Under the pieces are notes generated by a model that did not search any database, was not told where the DNA came from, and saw nothing but the letters and a program-made list of their open reading frames with translations. The position numbers and the translations under genes are program-made. A stretch of 64,000 bases of DNA from Prauserella flavalba (lineage in GTDB: Bacteria > Actinomycetota > Actinomycetes > Mycobacteriales > Pseudonocardiaceae): NCBI RefSeq assembly GCF_003202235.1, contig NZ_MASU01000008.1, positions 1 through 64,000 on the forward strand, written 5' to 3'. This document shows, piece after piece, positions 34,274 through 43,140 of this stretch (position 1 is the stretch's first letter; each line of letters opens with the position of its first letter).

Positions 34274-35259
34274 ACACCCTCGTCGTGCTGCTCGCCGTGC
34301 TGGCCGCGCTCGTCGTGGCCGGCGGCCTCTTCCTGGTGGCGACCGCCAACCGCCTCGACCGGCTGCACGTGCGCATGGACGCGGGCTGGGCGGCGCTCGA
34401 CGCCGCGCTCGCCCGCAGGGCCGTGGTCGCGAGAACCGTCGCGGCGAGCGTGCTGCCGGCCGGGCAGGCGGGGATGTTGCGCGCGACCGCGGAGGGCGCG
34501 GAGTCCGCGCCCCGCCCGGAGCGCGAGCTCGCCGAGAACGAGCTGACCCGGCAGCTGGCCGACGTGGACCGGAGCGTGCTGCCCGCGCCGCTGGCCGACG
34601 AGCTGAGCGACGCCGAGCACCGCGTCGTGATCGCGCGCAGGGTCTACAACGACGCCGTGCGCGACACGCTCGCGCTGCGGCGGCGGCGGAAGGTGCGCTA
34701 CTTCAAGCTTGCCGGCAAGGCGAAGCAGCCGGAGTACTTCGAGATCGCGGAGCCGGAGCTGGACACGGCGGCGGCGCTGCCGACGCCCCGCACGTCCGCC
34801 AGGGTGCTGCTCGTCGACGCCGGTGGCCGCGTGCTGCTGTTCAACGGCCGTGACCCCGGCGAGGACGGCTCCTCGTTCTGGTTCACCGTCGGCGGCGGCG
34901 TCGAGGACGGTGAGGACCTGCGCTCGGCGGCGGTGCGCGAGCTGAAGGAGGAGACCGGCCTCGACACGGCGGCCGAGCGGCTCGTCGGCCCTGTGTGGCG
35001 CAGGCGCGTCGAGTTCAGCTTCGACGGCCGCCGCTACGACGGCACGGAGTGGTTCTTCCTCGCCGAAGTGGATGGTGACCTCGCCGTGGACACCTCCGGG
35101 TTCAACGAGGTCGAGGTGGCCACCATCGACGAGCACCGGTGGTGGAGCGCCGACGAGCTGCGGGAGACCGGCGAGGTCGTGTACCCGGAGCAGCTCGGGG
35201 AGCTGCTGCCGTCGCTGCTGGACGCGGGCTGGGACGGGAGGCTGCGCTCGGTTCGCTGA
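34270..35259 (+). CDS. membrane-anchored LemA-like / NUDIX hydrolase fusion
   Basis: The 329-residue protein starts with a membrane helix (LVVLLAVLAALVVAGGLFLV). Next is a coiled region with NRLDRLHVRMDAGWAALDAA and IARRVYNDAVRDT, which looks like a LemA domain (about residues 25-140). A NUDIX domain follows from SARVLLVDAGGRVLLFNGRD, with the full NUDIX box within GGGVEDGEDLRSAAVRELKE and EETGLD. NUDIX proteins hydrolyse nucleoside diphosphate derivatives. The GTG overlaps pimA (GTGA). The pairing with pimA is conserved in related genera as I recall, but its substrate is unknown to me. Confidence 0.82.
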   Translation: MNTLVVLLAVLAALVVAGGLFLVATANRLDRLHVRMDAGWAALDAALARRAVVARTVAASVLPAGQAGMLRATAEGAESAPRPERELAENELTRQLADVDRSVLPAPLADELSDAEHRVVIARRVYNDAVRDTLALRRRRKVRYFKLAGKAKQPEYFEIAEPELDTAAALPTPRTSARVLLVDAGGRVLLFNGRDPGEDGSSFWFTVGGGVEDGEDLRSAAVRELKEETGLDTAAERLVGPVWRRRVEFSFDGRRYDGTEWFFLAEVDGDLAVDTSGFNEVEVATIDEHRWWSADELRETGEVVYPEQLGELLPSLLDAGWDGRLRSVR

Positions 35260-35286
35260 GCGCGCCGGTGTGCCAGACTGGCCGGC

Positions 35287-35796
35287 ATGGCGCAGAATCC
35301 GGAGTCCGATCCCGCCTGCGATGTCGCGCACGGCAAGGCCGAGGGCGGCACGGCCGAGCGCACGCTGGTGGCGGTGTTCGCCTCGCCCGTCGCGGAGTAC
35401 CTGCTCCGCTACGGCCGGGATCTCGGCTTCACGCCGGTGCTCGTGGACCCGGATCCGGAGCGCGCGCGGGCGGCGGGAGCGGTCACCGCGGTGCCCGGGC
35501 TCGACGGCACCGCCGACGTCGTCGTCACCGATCACCACCGTGAGGAGCTCGGGGAGGTGCTGCGCGACGCGCTGGCGCAGCCTGCCCGCTGGATCGGCGT
35601 GCTCGGCAACCCGCGCCACAAGGGCCCGCACGTGGCCGCGTTGCAGGCGCTCGGCGTGGACACCGCCGACATCGCCCGCGTGCACCGGCCCGTCGGCCTC
35701 AACATCGGCTCCCGCACGCCGCCGGAGATCGCGATCGCGACCCTCGCCGGCCTGCTCGCCGACCGCAACGGCCGTCCCGGCGGCTTCCACTTCTGA
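35287..35796 (+). CDS. XdhC-like Rossmann-domain protein
   Basis: The 169-residue protein corresponds to the C-terminal Rossmann half of XdhC/CoxI maturation factors: FASPVAEYLLRYGRDLGFTP, VVTDHHREELGEVLRDAL, RWIGVLGNPRHKGPHVAAL and the ending PVGLNIGSRTPPEIAIATLA. Full XdhC proteins insert the sulfurated molybdenum cofactor into xanthine dehydrogenase; this one lacks the usual N-terminal domain with the conserved Cys, and no molybdenum hydroxylase is nearby. It may act with a separate partner or do something else. The gene ends 13 bp before a strong palindrome. Confidence 0.8.
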   Translation: MAQNPESDPACDVAHGKAEGGTAERTLVAVFASPVAEYLLRYGRDLGFTPVLVDPDPERARAAGAVTAVPGLDGTADVVVTDHHREELGEVLRDALAQPARWIGVLGNPRHKGPHVAALQALGVDTADIARVHRPVGLNIGSRTPPEIAIATLAGLLADRNGRPGGFHF

Positions 35797-35809
35797 GGGG
35801 TACCAACCG

Positions 35810-35860
35810 CCCCCAAGGCCACCTTTGGTGCGTTGAGCGCAACAAAGGTGGCCTTGGGGG
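35810..35860. terminator. bidirectional palindromic terminator (family copy 1)
   Basis: Arms of 18 bp at 35810-35827 and 35843-35860 match exactly, with core AAGGCCACCTTTG / CAAAGGTGGCCTT, between the convergent XdhC-like and EF-G-like genes. The core AAGGCCACCTT recurs at 39112 and 56372. Confidence 0.85.
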
Positions 35861-35866
35861 CCGGGA

Positions 35867-37984
35867 TCAGCGGGCGGCGAGGCTTTCGGGCATGGGGTCG
35901 TAGCGGGCGTGGCGGCGCGTGAAGCTCGCCGTGCCCGAGGTCATCGACCGCAGGTCGATGGCGTAGCGCAGCAGCTCCGTCGCGGGCACCTCCGCGCGGA
36001 TCACGCTCCGGCCGTCGCCCGCCGACTCGGTGCCGAGCACCCTGCCCCGCCGCGACGACAGGTCGCCGAGCACGGCGCCCAGGTGGTCGTCGGGAAGCTG
36101 GACGAGCACCTCGTCGAGCGGTTCGAGCAGGATCACGCTCGTCTTCGCCGCCGCGTCCTTCAACGCGAGCGCGCCCGCGGTCTGGAACGCCGCGTCGGAG
36201 GAGTCCACGCTGTGCGCCTTGCCGTCGAACAGCGTCACGCGCACGTCGACGACGGGGTGGTCGTCGACGAGGCCCTTGCGCAGCTGCGCCCGCACGCCCT
36301 TCTCCACGCTCGGGATGAACTGGTGTGGCACGGCCCCGCCGACGACCTTGTCGACGAACTCGAACCCCGAACCGCGCGGCAGCGGCTCGACCTCGATGTC
36401 GCACACGGCGTACTGCCCGTGCCCTCCGGACTGCTTGACGTGCCTGCCGTGCCCGCTCGCCTTGCCGGCGAACGTCGAGCGCAGGCTGATGCGCACCGGT
36501 TCGGTGTCCACCTCGGCGCCGCCCGCGCGCAGGCGGGACAGCACCACGTCGGCGTGCGCCTCGCCCATGCACCACAGCACGAGCTGGTTGGTCTCCGGGT
36601 TGCGTTCCATGCGCAGCGTCGGGTCACCGGCCACGAGCCGTGACAGGTTGCGGGCGAGCGCGTCCTCGTCGCTGCGGGTCTTGGCCACCACGGCTACCGG
36701 CAGCAGCGGTTCCGGCATGGCCCACGGCCGCATCAGCAGCGGATCGTCCGGATAGGACACCGTGTCGCCGGTCTCCGCCGAGCCGATCTTGGTGAGGGCG
36801 CACAGGTCTCCCGCGACGCAGTAGGGCACCTCCCGCAGGCTCGCGCCCAGCGGCGAGTAGAGGTGGGCGACGCGCTCGTCGGTGTCGTGGTCGGCGTGCC
36901 CGCGCTCGGCGAGGCCGTGGCCCGACACGTGCACCGGCCGTTCCGGCCGCAGCGTCCCGGAGAACACGCGCACGAGCGAGACCCTGCCGACGTAGGAGTC
37001 CACCGCCGTCCGCACGACCTCGGCGGCGAGCGGGCCGCCAGGGTCGGGGGAGAGGCGGGGGTGCGGCACCCCGTCGGGAGAGGTCACCTCGGGCAGGTCG
37101 TGTTCCAGCGGTGACGGGAACGCGCGCGCGATGCCGTCGAGTACCTCGGCCAGTCCGACGCCGGTCTCCGCGCACACCGGGATCACCGGGTGGAAGGTGC
37201 CGCGCGCGACGGCGGTCTCGAGGTCGGCGATGAGTGTGTCCTCGGCGATCGGCTCGCCCGCGAGGTAGCGGTCCATGAGGGTCTCGTCCTCGCTCTCGGC
37301 GATGATTCCCTCGATCAGCTCGTTGCGGGCGTCGGTGAGCCGTTCCAGGTCGGCGGGATCCGGCTCGCCGATGGCGGGCGGGTAGCCGTTCGAGTAGTCG
37401 AAGAACCGCTGGGTGATCAGGCCGATCAGGCCCTGCTTGCCGCCGCCAGCGGGCAGGTACAGCGGAAGGACGCCGGAGCCGAACGCGTCCTGGCACGCCG
37501 CGATCTCGCCCTCGACGTCGGCCCGTGCGTGGTCGAGCCGGGACACGATCACGGCACGCGGCATGCCGACCTGGGCGCATTCCTCCCAGAGCGCGACGGT
37601 CGCCGGGTCGATGCCCTCGCCCGCGCTCACGACGAACAGGGCGGCGTCGGCGGCGCGCAGGCCCGCGCGCAGTTCGCCGACGAAGTCCGCGTAGCCGGGG
37701 GTGTCGATGAGGTTGATCTTGACGTCGCCGTAGACCACCGGGGCGACCGAGAGGCCCACCGAGCGCTGCTGCCGCACCGCGGCGGGGTCGTGGTCGCAGA
37801 CCGTGGTGCCCTCCACGACGGATCCGGCGCGGTTCACCGTCCCGGATGCGACGAGCAGGGCCTCGGTGAGGGTGGTCTTGCCGGAACCGGAGGGCCCGAC
37901 CAGTACCACGTTGCGTACCCTGCCGGGATCGTCTACAGCGACCGCGGCCCCGGCGTCGCCGTTCTTCGTCTGCTTCTCGGCCAT
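35867..37984 (-). CDS. EF-G paralogue (FusA2-like translational GTPase)
   Basis: The 705-residue protein has all five EF-G domains. The P-loop is GPSGSGKTTLTEALL (canonical EF-G has GHVDAGKTT), switch II DTPGYADF, and the guanine motif position reads VSRLDHARAD (Ser-Arg-Leu-Asp in place of Asn-Lys-x-Asp). Domain IV has KQSGGHGQYAVCDIEVEPLP and the C-terminal domain MTSGTASFTRRHARYDPMPE. These changes mark it as the second, non-essential EF-G type known in actinobacteria, with unclear duty in translation or ribosome recycling. ATG 37984 follows GGGAGA. It is divergent from pdxS across 196 bp. Confidence 0.88.
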   Translation of the reverse strand: MAEKQTKNGDAGAAVAVDDPGRVRNVVLVGPSGSGKTTLTEALLVASGTVNRAGSVVEGTTVCDHDPAAVRQQRSVGLSVAPVVYGDVKINLIDTPGYADFVGELRAGLRAADAALFVVSAGEGIDPATVALWEECAQVGMPRAVIVSRLDHARADVEGEIAACQDAFGSGVLPLYLPAGGGKQGLIGLITQRFFDYSNGYPPAIGEPDPADLERLTDARNELIEGIIAESEDETLMDRYLAGEPIAEDTLIADLETAVARGTFHPVIPVCAETGVGLAEVLDGIARAFPSPLEHDLPEVTSPDGVPHPRLSPDPGGPLAAEVVRTAVDSYVGRVSLVRVFSGTLRPERPVHVSGHGLAERGHADHDTDERVAHLYSPLGASLREVPYCVAGDLCALTKIGSAETGDTVSYPDDPLLMRPWAMPEPLLPVAVVAKTRSDEDALARNLSRLVAGDPTLRMERNPETNQLVLWCMGEAHADVVLSRLRAGGAEVDTEPVRISLRSTFAGKASGHGRHVKQSGGHGQYAVCDIEVEPLPRGSGFEFVDKVVGGAVPHQFIPSVEKGVRAQLRKGLVDDHPVVDVRVTLFDGKAHSVDSSDAAFQTAGALALKDAAAKTSVILLEPLDEVLVQLPDDHLGAVLGDLSSRRGRVLGTESAGDGRSVIRAEVPATELLRYAIDLRSMTSGTASFTRRHARYDPMPESLAAR

Positions 37985-38180
37985 CGCGGGTCTCCCTTGC
38001 GCCGACGTCGGTGTCGAGGTGTGCCCTCGATCACACACCCGTTGCGGACGCCCGGCAAGGCCATGCGGCGACCGGGCGAAAGTGGCCTGCCGAGATAGCC
38101 CGCTACTGGCACCTTTCAGCGGTCCACGTCGAACGTACGCTGGACCCGTAACCCCCTTTGTGTCGTGAAAGGCTCCCTCA

Positions 38181-39095
38181 GTGTCTGACGCCCAGTCCAC
38201 CAGCTCCCCCCTGCCCGAGACCGGCACCGCCCGCGTGAAGCGCGGCATGGCCGAGATGCTCAAGGGCGGTGTGATCATGGATGTCGTCACGCCCGAGCAG
38301 GCGAAGATCGCCGAGGACGCCGGTGCCGTCGCGGTGATGGCGCTGGAGCGCGTGCCCGCTGACATCCGCGCCCAGGGTGGCGTCGCCAGGATGAGCGACC
38401 CGGACCTGATCGACGGCATCATCTCCGCCGTCTCCATTCCCGTGATGGCCAAGGCCCGCATCGGCCACTTCGTCGAGGCGCAGGTGCTGCAGTCGCTCGG
38501 CGTCGACTACGTCGACGAGTCCGAGGTGCTCACCCCGGCCGACTACGCCAACCACATCGACAAGTGGGCGTTCACCGTGCCGTTCGTCTGCGGTGCGACC
38601 AACCTCGGCGAGGCGCTGCGCCGCATCAATGAGGGCGCGGCGATGATCCGCTCCAAGGGTGAGGCGGGCACCGGCGACGTCTCCAACGCCACCACGCACA
38701 TGCGCAAGATCCGCGCGGAACTGCGCAAGCTCACCGCCCTGCCGGAGGACGAGCTCTACGTCGCGGCCAAGGAGCTGCAGGCACCGTACGAGCTGGTCAA
38801 GGAGGTCGCGGCCACCGGCAAGTTGCCGGTCGTGCTGTTCACCGCCGGTGGCATCGCCACCCCCGCCGACGCCGCGATGATGATGCAGCTGGGCGCCGAG
38901 GGCGTGTTCGTGGGCTCGGGCATCTTCAAGTCCGGCGACCCGGCGAAGCGGGCCGAGGCGATCGTGAAGGCGACGACGTTCCACGACGACCCCGACGTAC
39001 TCGCGAAGGTCTCGCGCGGTCTCGGCGAGGCCATGGTCGGCATCAACGTCGACGACGTGCCCGAGCCGCACCGGCTCGCCGAGCGCGGCTGGTAA
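38181..39095 (+). CDS. pdxS: pyridoxal 5'-phosphate synthase, lyase subunit PdxS
   Basis: The 304-residue TIM-barrel protein makes pyridoxal phosphate from ribose 5-phosphate, glyceraldehyde 3-phosphate and ammonia. It shows [20 protein letters not shown], the [20 protein letters not shown] block, the first catalytic Lys in [13 protein letters not shown] and the second in [15 protein letters not shown] region; [20 protein letters not shown] binds phosphate. GTG 38181 is the start. The glutaminase partner pdxT lies 4 kb away at 43141, separated by transporter genes; they are usually close. A perfect palindrome follows the stop. Confidence 0.96.
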   Translation: MSDAQSTSSPLPETGTARVKRGMAEMLKGGVIMDVVTPEQAKIAEDAGAVAVMALERVPADIRAQGGVARMSDPDLIDGIISAVSIPVMAKARIGHFVEAQVLQSLGVDYVDESEVLTPADYANHIDKWAFTVPFVCGATNLGEALRRINEGAAMIRSKGEAGTGDVSNATTHMRKIRAELRKLTALPEDELYVAAKELQAPYELVKEVAATGKLPVVLFTAGGIATPADAAMMMQLGAEGVFVGSGIFKSGDPAKRAEAIVKATTFHDDPDVLAKVSRGLGEAMVGINVDDVPEPHRLAERGW

Positions 39096-39111
39096 CCCCC
39101 TCGAGACAGCT

Positions 39112-39164
39112 GCAGTGAAGGCCACCTTGCCTGCGTTCAACGCAGGCAAGGTGGCCTTCACTGC
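39112..39164. terminator. perfect 24-bp palindromic terminator (family copy 2)
   Basis: Arms at 39112-39135 and 39141-39164 are exact complements around the loop TTCAA. The core AAGGCCACCTTGC is shared with the copies at 35810 and 56372. It separates pdxS from the convergent tetR-type gene. Confidence 0.9.
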
Positions 39165-39179
39165 GGTCGGGGTGGGTCA

Positions 39180-39836
39180 CTAGGGGTGCAGCTGGTGGAG
39201 GTCCGGCTCGCCCTGCAGTTGCCTGCTGTGCTCGACCAGGCGGGGATAGTCGGTCGCGATGCCCTGCAACAGGGTCTCCACCGCCCGCTCGATCTCGGCG
39301 TTGCTCGTGGCGGCGTGTCCGAACAGGGCGCGGTAGTGCACGAGTGAGCCGAGCAGGTCGAGGGTCAGGCCGAGGTCGAGATCGGCGCGCAGGTCGCCGC
39401 GGGCGATGGCGCGCGTGAGCGTCCGCTCCACCGCGGCGCGGGGCGGGGCGAACAGCATGGTCATGAAGTCGCCGCGCAGTCCCGGTTCCGCCGTGCAGTC
39501 GGCCAGCAGCGGGCCGAGCACGCCGGGCGGCATGCGGTCGAACGCCGCGACGAACACGCTGATGCACTCCGCCAGGTCGCACAGGGTGCAGTCGCTGTCG
39601 GGGACCGCGACCTCCCCGAGCCGCCGGGCGAGCGCGGCCAGCACGAGGTGCTGGCGGGTGGGCCAGCGCCGGTAGATGGCCGGCTTCGTGGTGCCGGCCC
39701 TGCGCGCGACCTCCTCGAGTGTGAAGCGCGTGTAGCCGGAGGCGTCGAGGACGGCGAGCGTCGCGTCGAGCACGGCGGCGTCGATCTGCGTGTTCCGCGG
39801 CCGTCCCGCGCGGGCCGGTTCGCGAGGGGATTGCAT
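39180..39836 (-). CDS. TetR-family transcriptional regulator
   Basis: The 218-residue protein carries an N-terminal helix-turn-helix: FTLEEVARRAGTTKPAIYRR within residues about 35-60, then a helical ligand domain with DCTLCDLAECISVFVAAFDR. It is divergent from an MFS exporter and separated from it by a 22-bp operator-like palindrome, so it should repress the exporter and itself and be released by a drug-like ligand. Two Cys in SDCTLCDL are unusual but of unknown meaning. Confidence 0.92.
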   Translation of the reverse strand: MQSPREPARAGRPRNTQIDAAVLDATLAVLDASGYTRFTLEEVARRAGTTKPAIYRRWPTRQHLVLAALARRLGEVAVPDSDCTLCDLAECISVFVAAFDRMPPGVLGPLLADCTAEPGLRGDFMTMLFAPPRAAVERTLTRAIARGDLRADLDLGLTLDLLGSLVHYRALFGHAATSNAEIERAVETLLQGIATDYPRLVEHSRQLQGEPDLHQLHP

Positions 39837-39878
39837 GCCCTCGATCCTACCCGATACATTACGAGTCGTATCGTAATG
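39831..39878 (+). promoter_or_regulatory. MFS exporter promoter with TetR operator
   Basis: TTGCAT (39831-39836) and TACATT (39855-39860), 18 bp apart, form the likely exporter promoter. Overlapping the -10, CATTACGA (39857-39864) and TCGTAATG (39871-39878) form a palindrome with a 6-bp spacer, the expected TetR-type operator. Confidence 0.65.
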
Positions 39879-39893
39879 AAAAGGGGGTCACCC

Positions 39894-41417
39894 ATGACCA
39901 CGGACACCACGGCGCCGCGACGAGCGGGTCGTCGCGAATGGCTCGGCCTGGCCGTGCTGGGCCTGCCGACGCTGTTGCTCTCGATCGACAACACCGTGCT
40001 CTTCCTCGCCCTCCCGCAGCTGAGTGCCGACCTCGCGCCGTCGCCCACCCAGGAGCTGTGGATCATGGACAGCTACGGCTTCCTCATCGCCGGGTTCCTG
40101 GTCACGATGGGCGGGCTGGGGGACCGGATCGGCAGGCGCAGGCTGCTGCTCATCGGCGCCGCCGCGTTCGGGGCCGCGTCGGTGCTCGCGGCCTACTCGG
40201 TCAGCCCGGAGATGCTCATCGCGGGCAGGGTGCTGCTCGGTATCGCGGCGGCGACGCTCATGCCGACCTCGCTGGGGCTGATCACCGAGATGTTCCCCGA
40301 GGGCGGGCAGCGCGGGCTCGCCATCGGCGTGTTCATCAGCTGTTTCATGGGCGGCGCCGCGCTGGGCCCCGTGGTCGGCGGCGTCCTGCTGGAGACGTTC
40401 TGGTGGGGCTCGGTGTTCCTCATCGGTGTGCCGGTGATGCTCCTGCTGCTGGTGGCCGGGCCACTGGTGCTGCCGGCCCACCGGGGCAGCGGGTCGGGCC
40501 GCCTCGACCTGCCGAGTGTGGCCCTGTCGCTGGCCACCGTGCTGCCCGCCGTCTACGGCCTCAAGGAGCTCGCCGGGGACGGGCCGTGGTGGCGCGCGCT
40601 GCTCGCCGTCGCCGTCGGCGCACTGGCCGGAGCCGTGTTCGTCCGCAGGCAGCGCAGGCTCACCGACCCGCTGCTGGACCCCAGGCTCTTCGGCAACAGG
40701 GCGTTCAGCATCGCGCTCGGGATCCTGCTCTGCGGGATGATCATGCAGGGCGGCGTGTATCTCGTCGTCGGGCAGTACCTGCAGTTCGTCGAGGGACTCT
40801 CACCGCTGGAGGCCGGGCTGTGGCTGGTCGCGCCCGCCCTCGCGCTCATCGCGGGCTCGCTGCTGGCCCCGGTGCTGGCCCGCCGGTTCCGGCCCTCGAC
40901 CGTGATCGGGGCCGGGATGGCGCTCTCGGCGGCGGGGTGGCTCATGCTCGCCCAGGCCGGTTCGGCAACGGGGTTGTCCCTGCTCGTCGTGGGCCTGGTC
41001 CTCGGGTTCCTCGGCTGCTCGCCCATCGGCGCGCTCGGCACGGAGCTCGTGGTCAGCTCGGCCCCGCCGGAGCGGGCGGGCTCGGCGTCCTCGGTGTCGG
41101 AGACCAGCGGCGAGCTGGGCATCGCACTGGGTGTCGCGACGCTGGGCAGTCTGCTCGGGATCGTCTACCGGGGCCAGGTCGCGGGCGCGCTCCCGGACGG
41201 GCTGCCCGCCGGGACGGCCGAGGCCGCGCGGGGCACGCTGGCCGGGGCCGTCACCTCCGCGCGGGAGCTGCCGCCCGGGCTCGCCGCCGACGTGCTCGAC
41301 GTCGCGCGGGCGGCGTTCACCTCGGGCCTGGGCGCGGTGGCCGTGGCCGCCGCGGTGCTCTCGGCCGGTCTCGCCGTGCTCGCGGTGACGATGCTGCGGG
41401 ACCTGCGGCGGGTGTGA
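39894..41417 (+). CDS. MFS drug:H+ antiporter, DHA2 (14-TMS) type
   Basis: The 507-residue protein has about 14 hydrophobic segments, DNTVLFLALPQLSADLAPSP in helix 1, the motif GGLGDRIGRRRLLLIGAAAF and the antiporter motif C region GGAALGPVVGGVLLETFWWG. This is the EmrB/QacA branch that exports lipophilic or cationic drugs. ATG 39894 has AAAGGGGG at 6 bp. Expression is likely controlled by the divergent TetR protein. Confidence 0.92.
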   Translation: MTTDTTAPRRAGRREWLGLAVLGLPTLLLSIDNTVLFLALPQLSADLAPSPTQELWIMDSYGFLIAGFLVTMGGLGDRIGRRRLLLIGAAAFGAASVLAAYSVSPEMLIAGRVLLGIAAATLMPTSLGLITEMFPEGGQRGLAIGVFISCFMGGAALGPVVGGVLLETFWWGSVFLIGVPVMLLLLVAGPLVLPAHRGSGSGRLDLPSVALSLATVLPAVYGLKELAGDGPWWRALLAVAVGALAGAVFVRRQRRLTDPLLDPRLFGNRAFSIALGILLCGMIMQGGVYLVVGQYLQFVEGLSPLEAGLWLVAPALALIAGSLLAPVLARRFRPSTVIGAGMALSAAGWLMLAQAGSATGLSLLVVGLVLGFLGCSPIGALGTELVVSSAPPERAGSASSVSETSGELGIALGVATLGSLLGIVYRGQVAGALPDGLPAGTAEAARGTLAGAVTSARELPPGLAADVLDVARAAFTSGLGAVAVAAAVLSAGLAVLAVTMLRDLRRV

Positions 41418-41418
41418 G

Positions 41419-41985
41419 TCAGACGTGCTCGGAGACGAGCACGGCGACCGTGTCGCGTTCGAGCGCCTCGAACACGTGCGGCACGTCGCCGGGGTAGCTG
41501 ATGTAGTCGCCGGGGCCGAGCTCGACGGGCTCCTCCGACAGCCCGACGAGCGCGCGGCCCCGGCTCAGCACCACGTGCTCGACCACGCCGGGCATGTGCG
41601 GATCGGACTCCCGGGGCTTGCCCGGCTGGGCCACGATCTGGAACACGTCGCGCCGGGCGTTGGGCGGGCACGCGCTGAGCATCGTCGCGACGTAGTCGGC
41701 GCGCTCGGCCGCGAACGTCGGGCCCTCGCCGGCCCGGATCAGCTGCACCTTCGGCCGGGTCGGCTCCACCAGCTGCGCGAACGGCACGTCGAGCGCCACG
41801 CTCAGCGCCCACAGCGTCTCGACGCTCGGGTTGCCGGTGCCCGCCTCGAGCTGGGAGAGCGTCGACTTCGCGATGCCGGCCCTGCGCGCGACCTCGGCCA
41901 GCGACAGCCCGGCACGGCGGCGCTCCCGCTGCAGTGACGCCGCGATCACCGCGAGTGGTGCTCCGTTCTCCCTGCTCTCCGGCAT
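41419..41985 (-). CDS. XRE-family regulator with C-terminal cupin domain
   Basis: The 188-residue protein has an N-terminal HTH (LSLAEVARRAGIAKSTLSQL, about residues 28-48, then EAGTGNPSVETLWALSVALD) and a C-terminal cupin barrel (VEHVVLSRGRALVGLSEEPV, ELGPGDYISYPGDVPHVFEA). Such HTH-cupin regulators often control amino acid or aldehyde metabolism genes. It is divergent from azlCD and convergent with the MFS gene, whose stop is 1 bp away. GTTCG repeats between it and azlC are its likely binding sites. Confidence 0.92.
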   Translation of the reverse strand: MPESRENGAPLAVIAASLQRERRRAGLSLAEVARRAGIAKSTLSQLEAGTGNPSVETLWALSVALDVPFAQLVEPTRPKVQLIRAGEGPTFAAERADYVATMLSACPPNARRDVFQIVAQPGKPRESDPHMPGVVEHVVLSRGRALVGLSEEPVELGPGDYISYPGDVPHVFEALERDTVAVLVSEHV

Positions 41986-41986
41986 A

Positions 41987-42048
41987 TCGTTCGCTCCAGA
42001 AGTCGGGTCGTTCGGCTTGACGAACGTCGGTCGTTCGTCCAGTATAGA
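41987..42048. promoter_or_regulatory. azlC promoter with GTTCG operator array
   Basis: TCGTTCG occurs at 41987, 42008 and 42031, with the inverted CGAACG at 42021. TTGACG (42017-42022) and TATAGA (42043-42048) form a loose promoter for azlC with a 20-bp spacer; transcription would begin at or next to the azlC ATG (42054), implying a leaderless message. The repeats cover this promoter, as expected for repression by the divergent HTH-cupin protein. Confidence 0.5.
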
Positions 42049-42053
42049 AGGCG

Positions 42054-42761
42054 ATGCGTTCGATATGGCGAACCCTGGACCGCGGACTCGCGCGTGACAT
42101 CGCGCTGGTCTGCCTCGCCGACGCGGTCGTCGGCGTCTCCTTCGGTGCGATCACGGTGAGCTCCGGCCTGCCGCTGTGGCTGCCGATGCTGCTGTCACTC
42201 GTCGTCTTCGCGGGCGCCGCGCAGTTCATGTTCGTCGGGCTGGTCGCCTCCGGCGGCAACCCGATCGCCGCCGTGGTCGCCGGGCTGCTGGTCAACGCCA
42301 GGCACCTGCCCTTCGGCTTCGCGGTCGGCGACGTCCTCGGCGACCGCTGGGCCCGCCGGATCGCCGGCACCCACCTGATGATCGACGAGACCGTCGCGTT
42401 CGCGCTGGCGCAGCGCGACGCCGAGCGCCGCAGGGCCGCCTACTGGGCGTGCGGCATCGGGCTGTTCGTCTGCTGGAACATCGGGGTCGTGCTCGGCGCG
42501 TTCGGCGGCACGGTGGTCAGCGACACCGACGCCTTCGGCCTCGACGCCGCGTTCCCCGCCGTGCTGCTCGCGCTCGTGCTGCCCTCCCTCAAGGACCAGG
42601 CGACCCGCAGGGCCGCGCTGGCCGGCGTGGTGATCGCGCTGGCCACGGCGCCGTTCCTGCCCGCGGGCCTGCCCGTGCTGCTCGCGCTCGCCGGGGTGCT
42701 CGTGAGCTTCGCGGGCGGGCAGGCCGAACCCGCTGAGAAGGAGAAGGAGGCGGCGTCGTGA
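42054..42761 (+). CDS. azlC: AzlC-family branched-chain amino acid exporter, large subunit
   Basis: The 235-residue membrane protein has the AzlC pattern: [40 protein letters not shown], the signature [16 protein letters not shown] and later hydrophobic helices. With AzlD it forms an exporter for branched-chain amino acids or analogues. No good ribosome binding site is present upstream of ATG 42054, which fits a leaderless transcript. The 3' end overlaps azlD as GTGA. Confidence 0.92.
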   Translation: MRSIWRTLDRGLARDIALVCLADAVVGVSFGAITVSSGLPLWLPMLLSLVVFAGAAQFMFVGLVASGGNPIAAVVAGLLVNARHLPFGFAVGDVLGDRWARRIAGTHLMIDETVAFALAQRDAERRRAAYWACGIGLFVCWNIGVVLGAFGGTVVSDTDAFGLDAAFPAVLLALVLPSLKDQATRRAALAGVVIALATAPFLPAGLPVLLALAGVLVSFAGGQAEPAEKEKEAAS

Positions 42762-43081
42762 TCTCCGCGGCCACGCTCATCGTCGCCACCGTCGTGCTGG
42801 GCGCGGGCACCTTCGCGTTCCGCTTCGCCGGGCCCGTGCTGCGAGCCAGGGTCGAGCTGTCCCCGCGCGTCGAGAAACTCATGGCGATCTCCGCGGTGAC
42901 GCTGCTCGCGGCACTGGTCGCGACGGCGGCGCTGCTCGACGGCCACGAGTTCGTCGGGTTCGCCAGGCCCGCCGGGGTCGCGGTCGGCGGGCTGCTGGCG
43001 TGGCGCAAGGCGCCCTTCGTCGTGGTGGTCCTCGCTGCGGCCGCCACGGCCGCGCTCCTGCGGCTGCTCGGGGTGCCCTGA
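42758..43081 (+). CDS. azlD: AzlD-family exporter small subunit
   Basis: The 107-residue protein is nearly all membrane helices ([60 protein letters not shown]), as in AzlD, the small partner of AzlC. GTG 42758 overlaps the azlC stop, implying translational coupling and a fixed stoichiometry. Confidence 0.9.
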   Translation: MISAATLIVATVVLGAGTFAFRFAGPVLRARVELSPRVEKLMAISAVTLLAALVATAALLDGHEFVGFARPAGVAVGGLLAWRKAPFVVVVLAAAATAALLRLLGVP

Positions 43082-43140
43082 CCGGAGGCCCGCCTCCGCA
43101 CAGTAGGCTTGACCAGGGAGTTCCTGGAAGGTGCTGTTGC

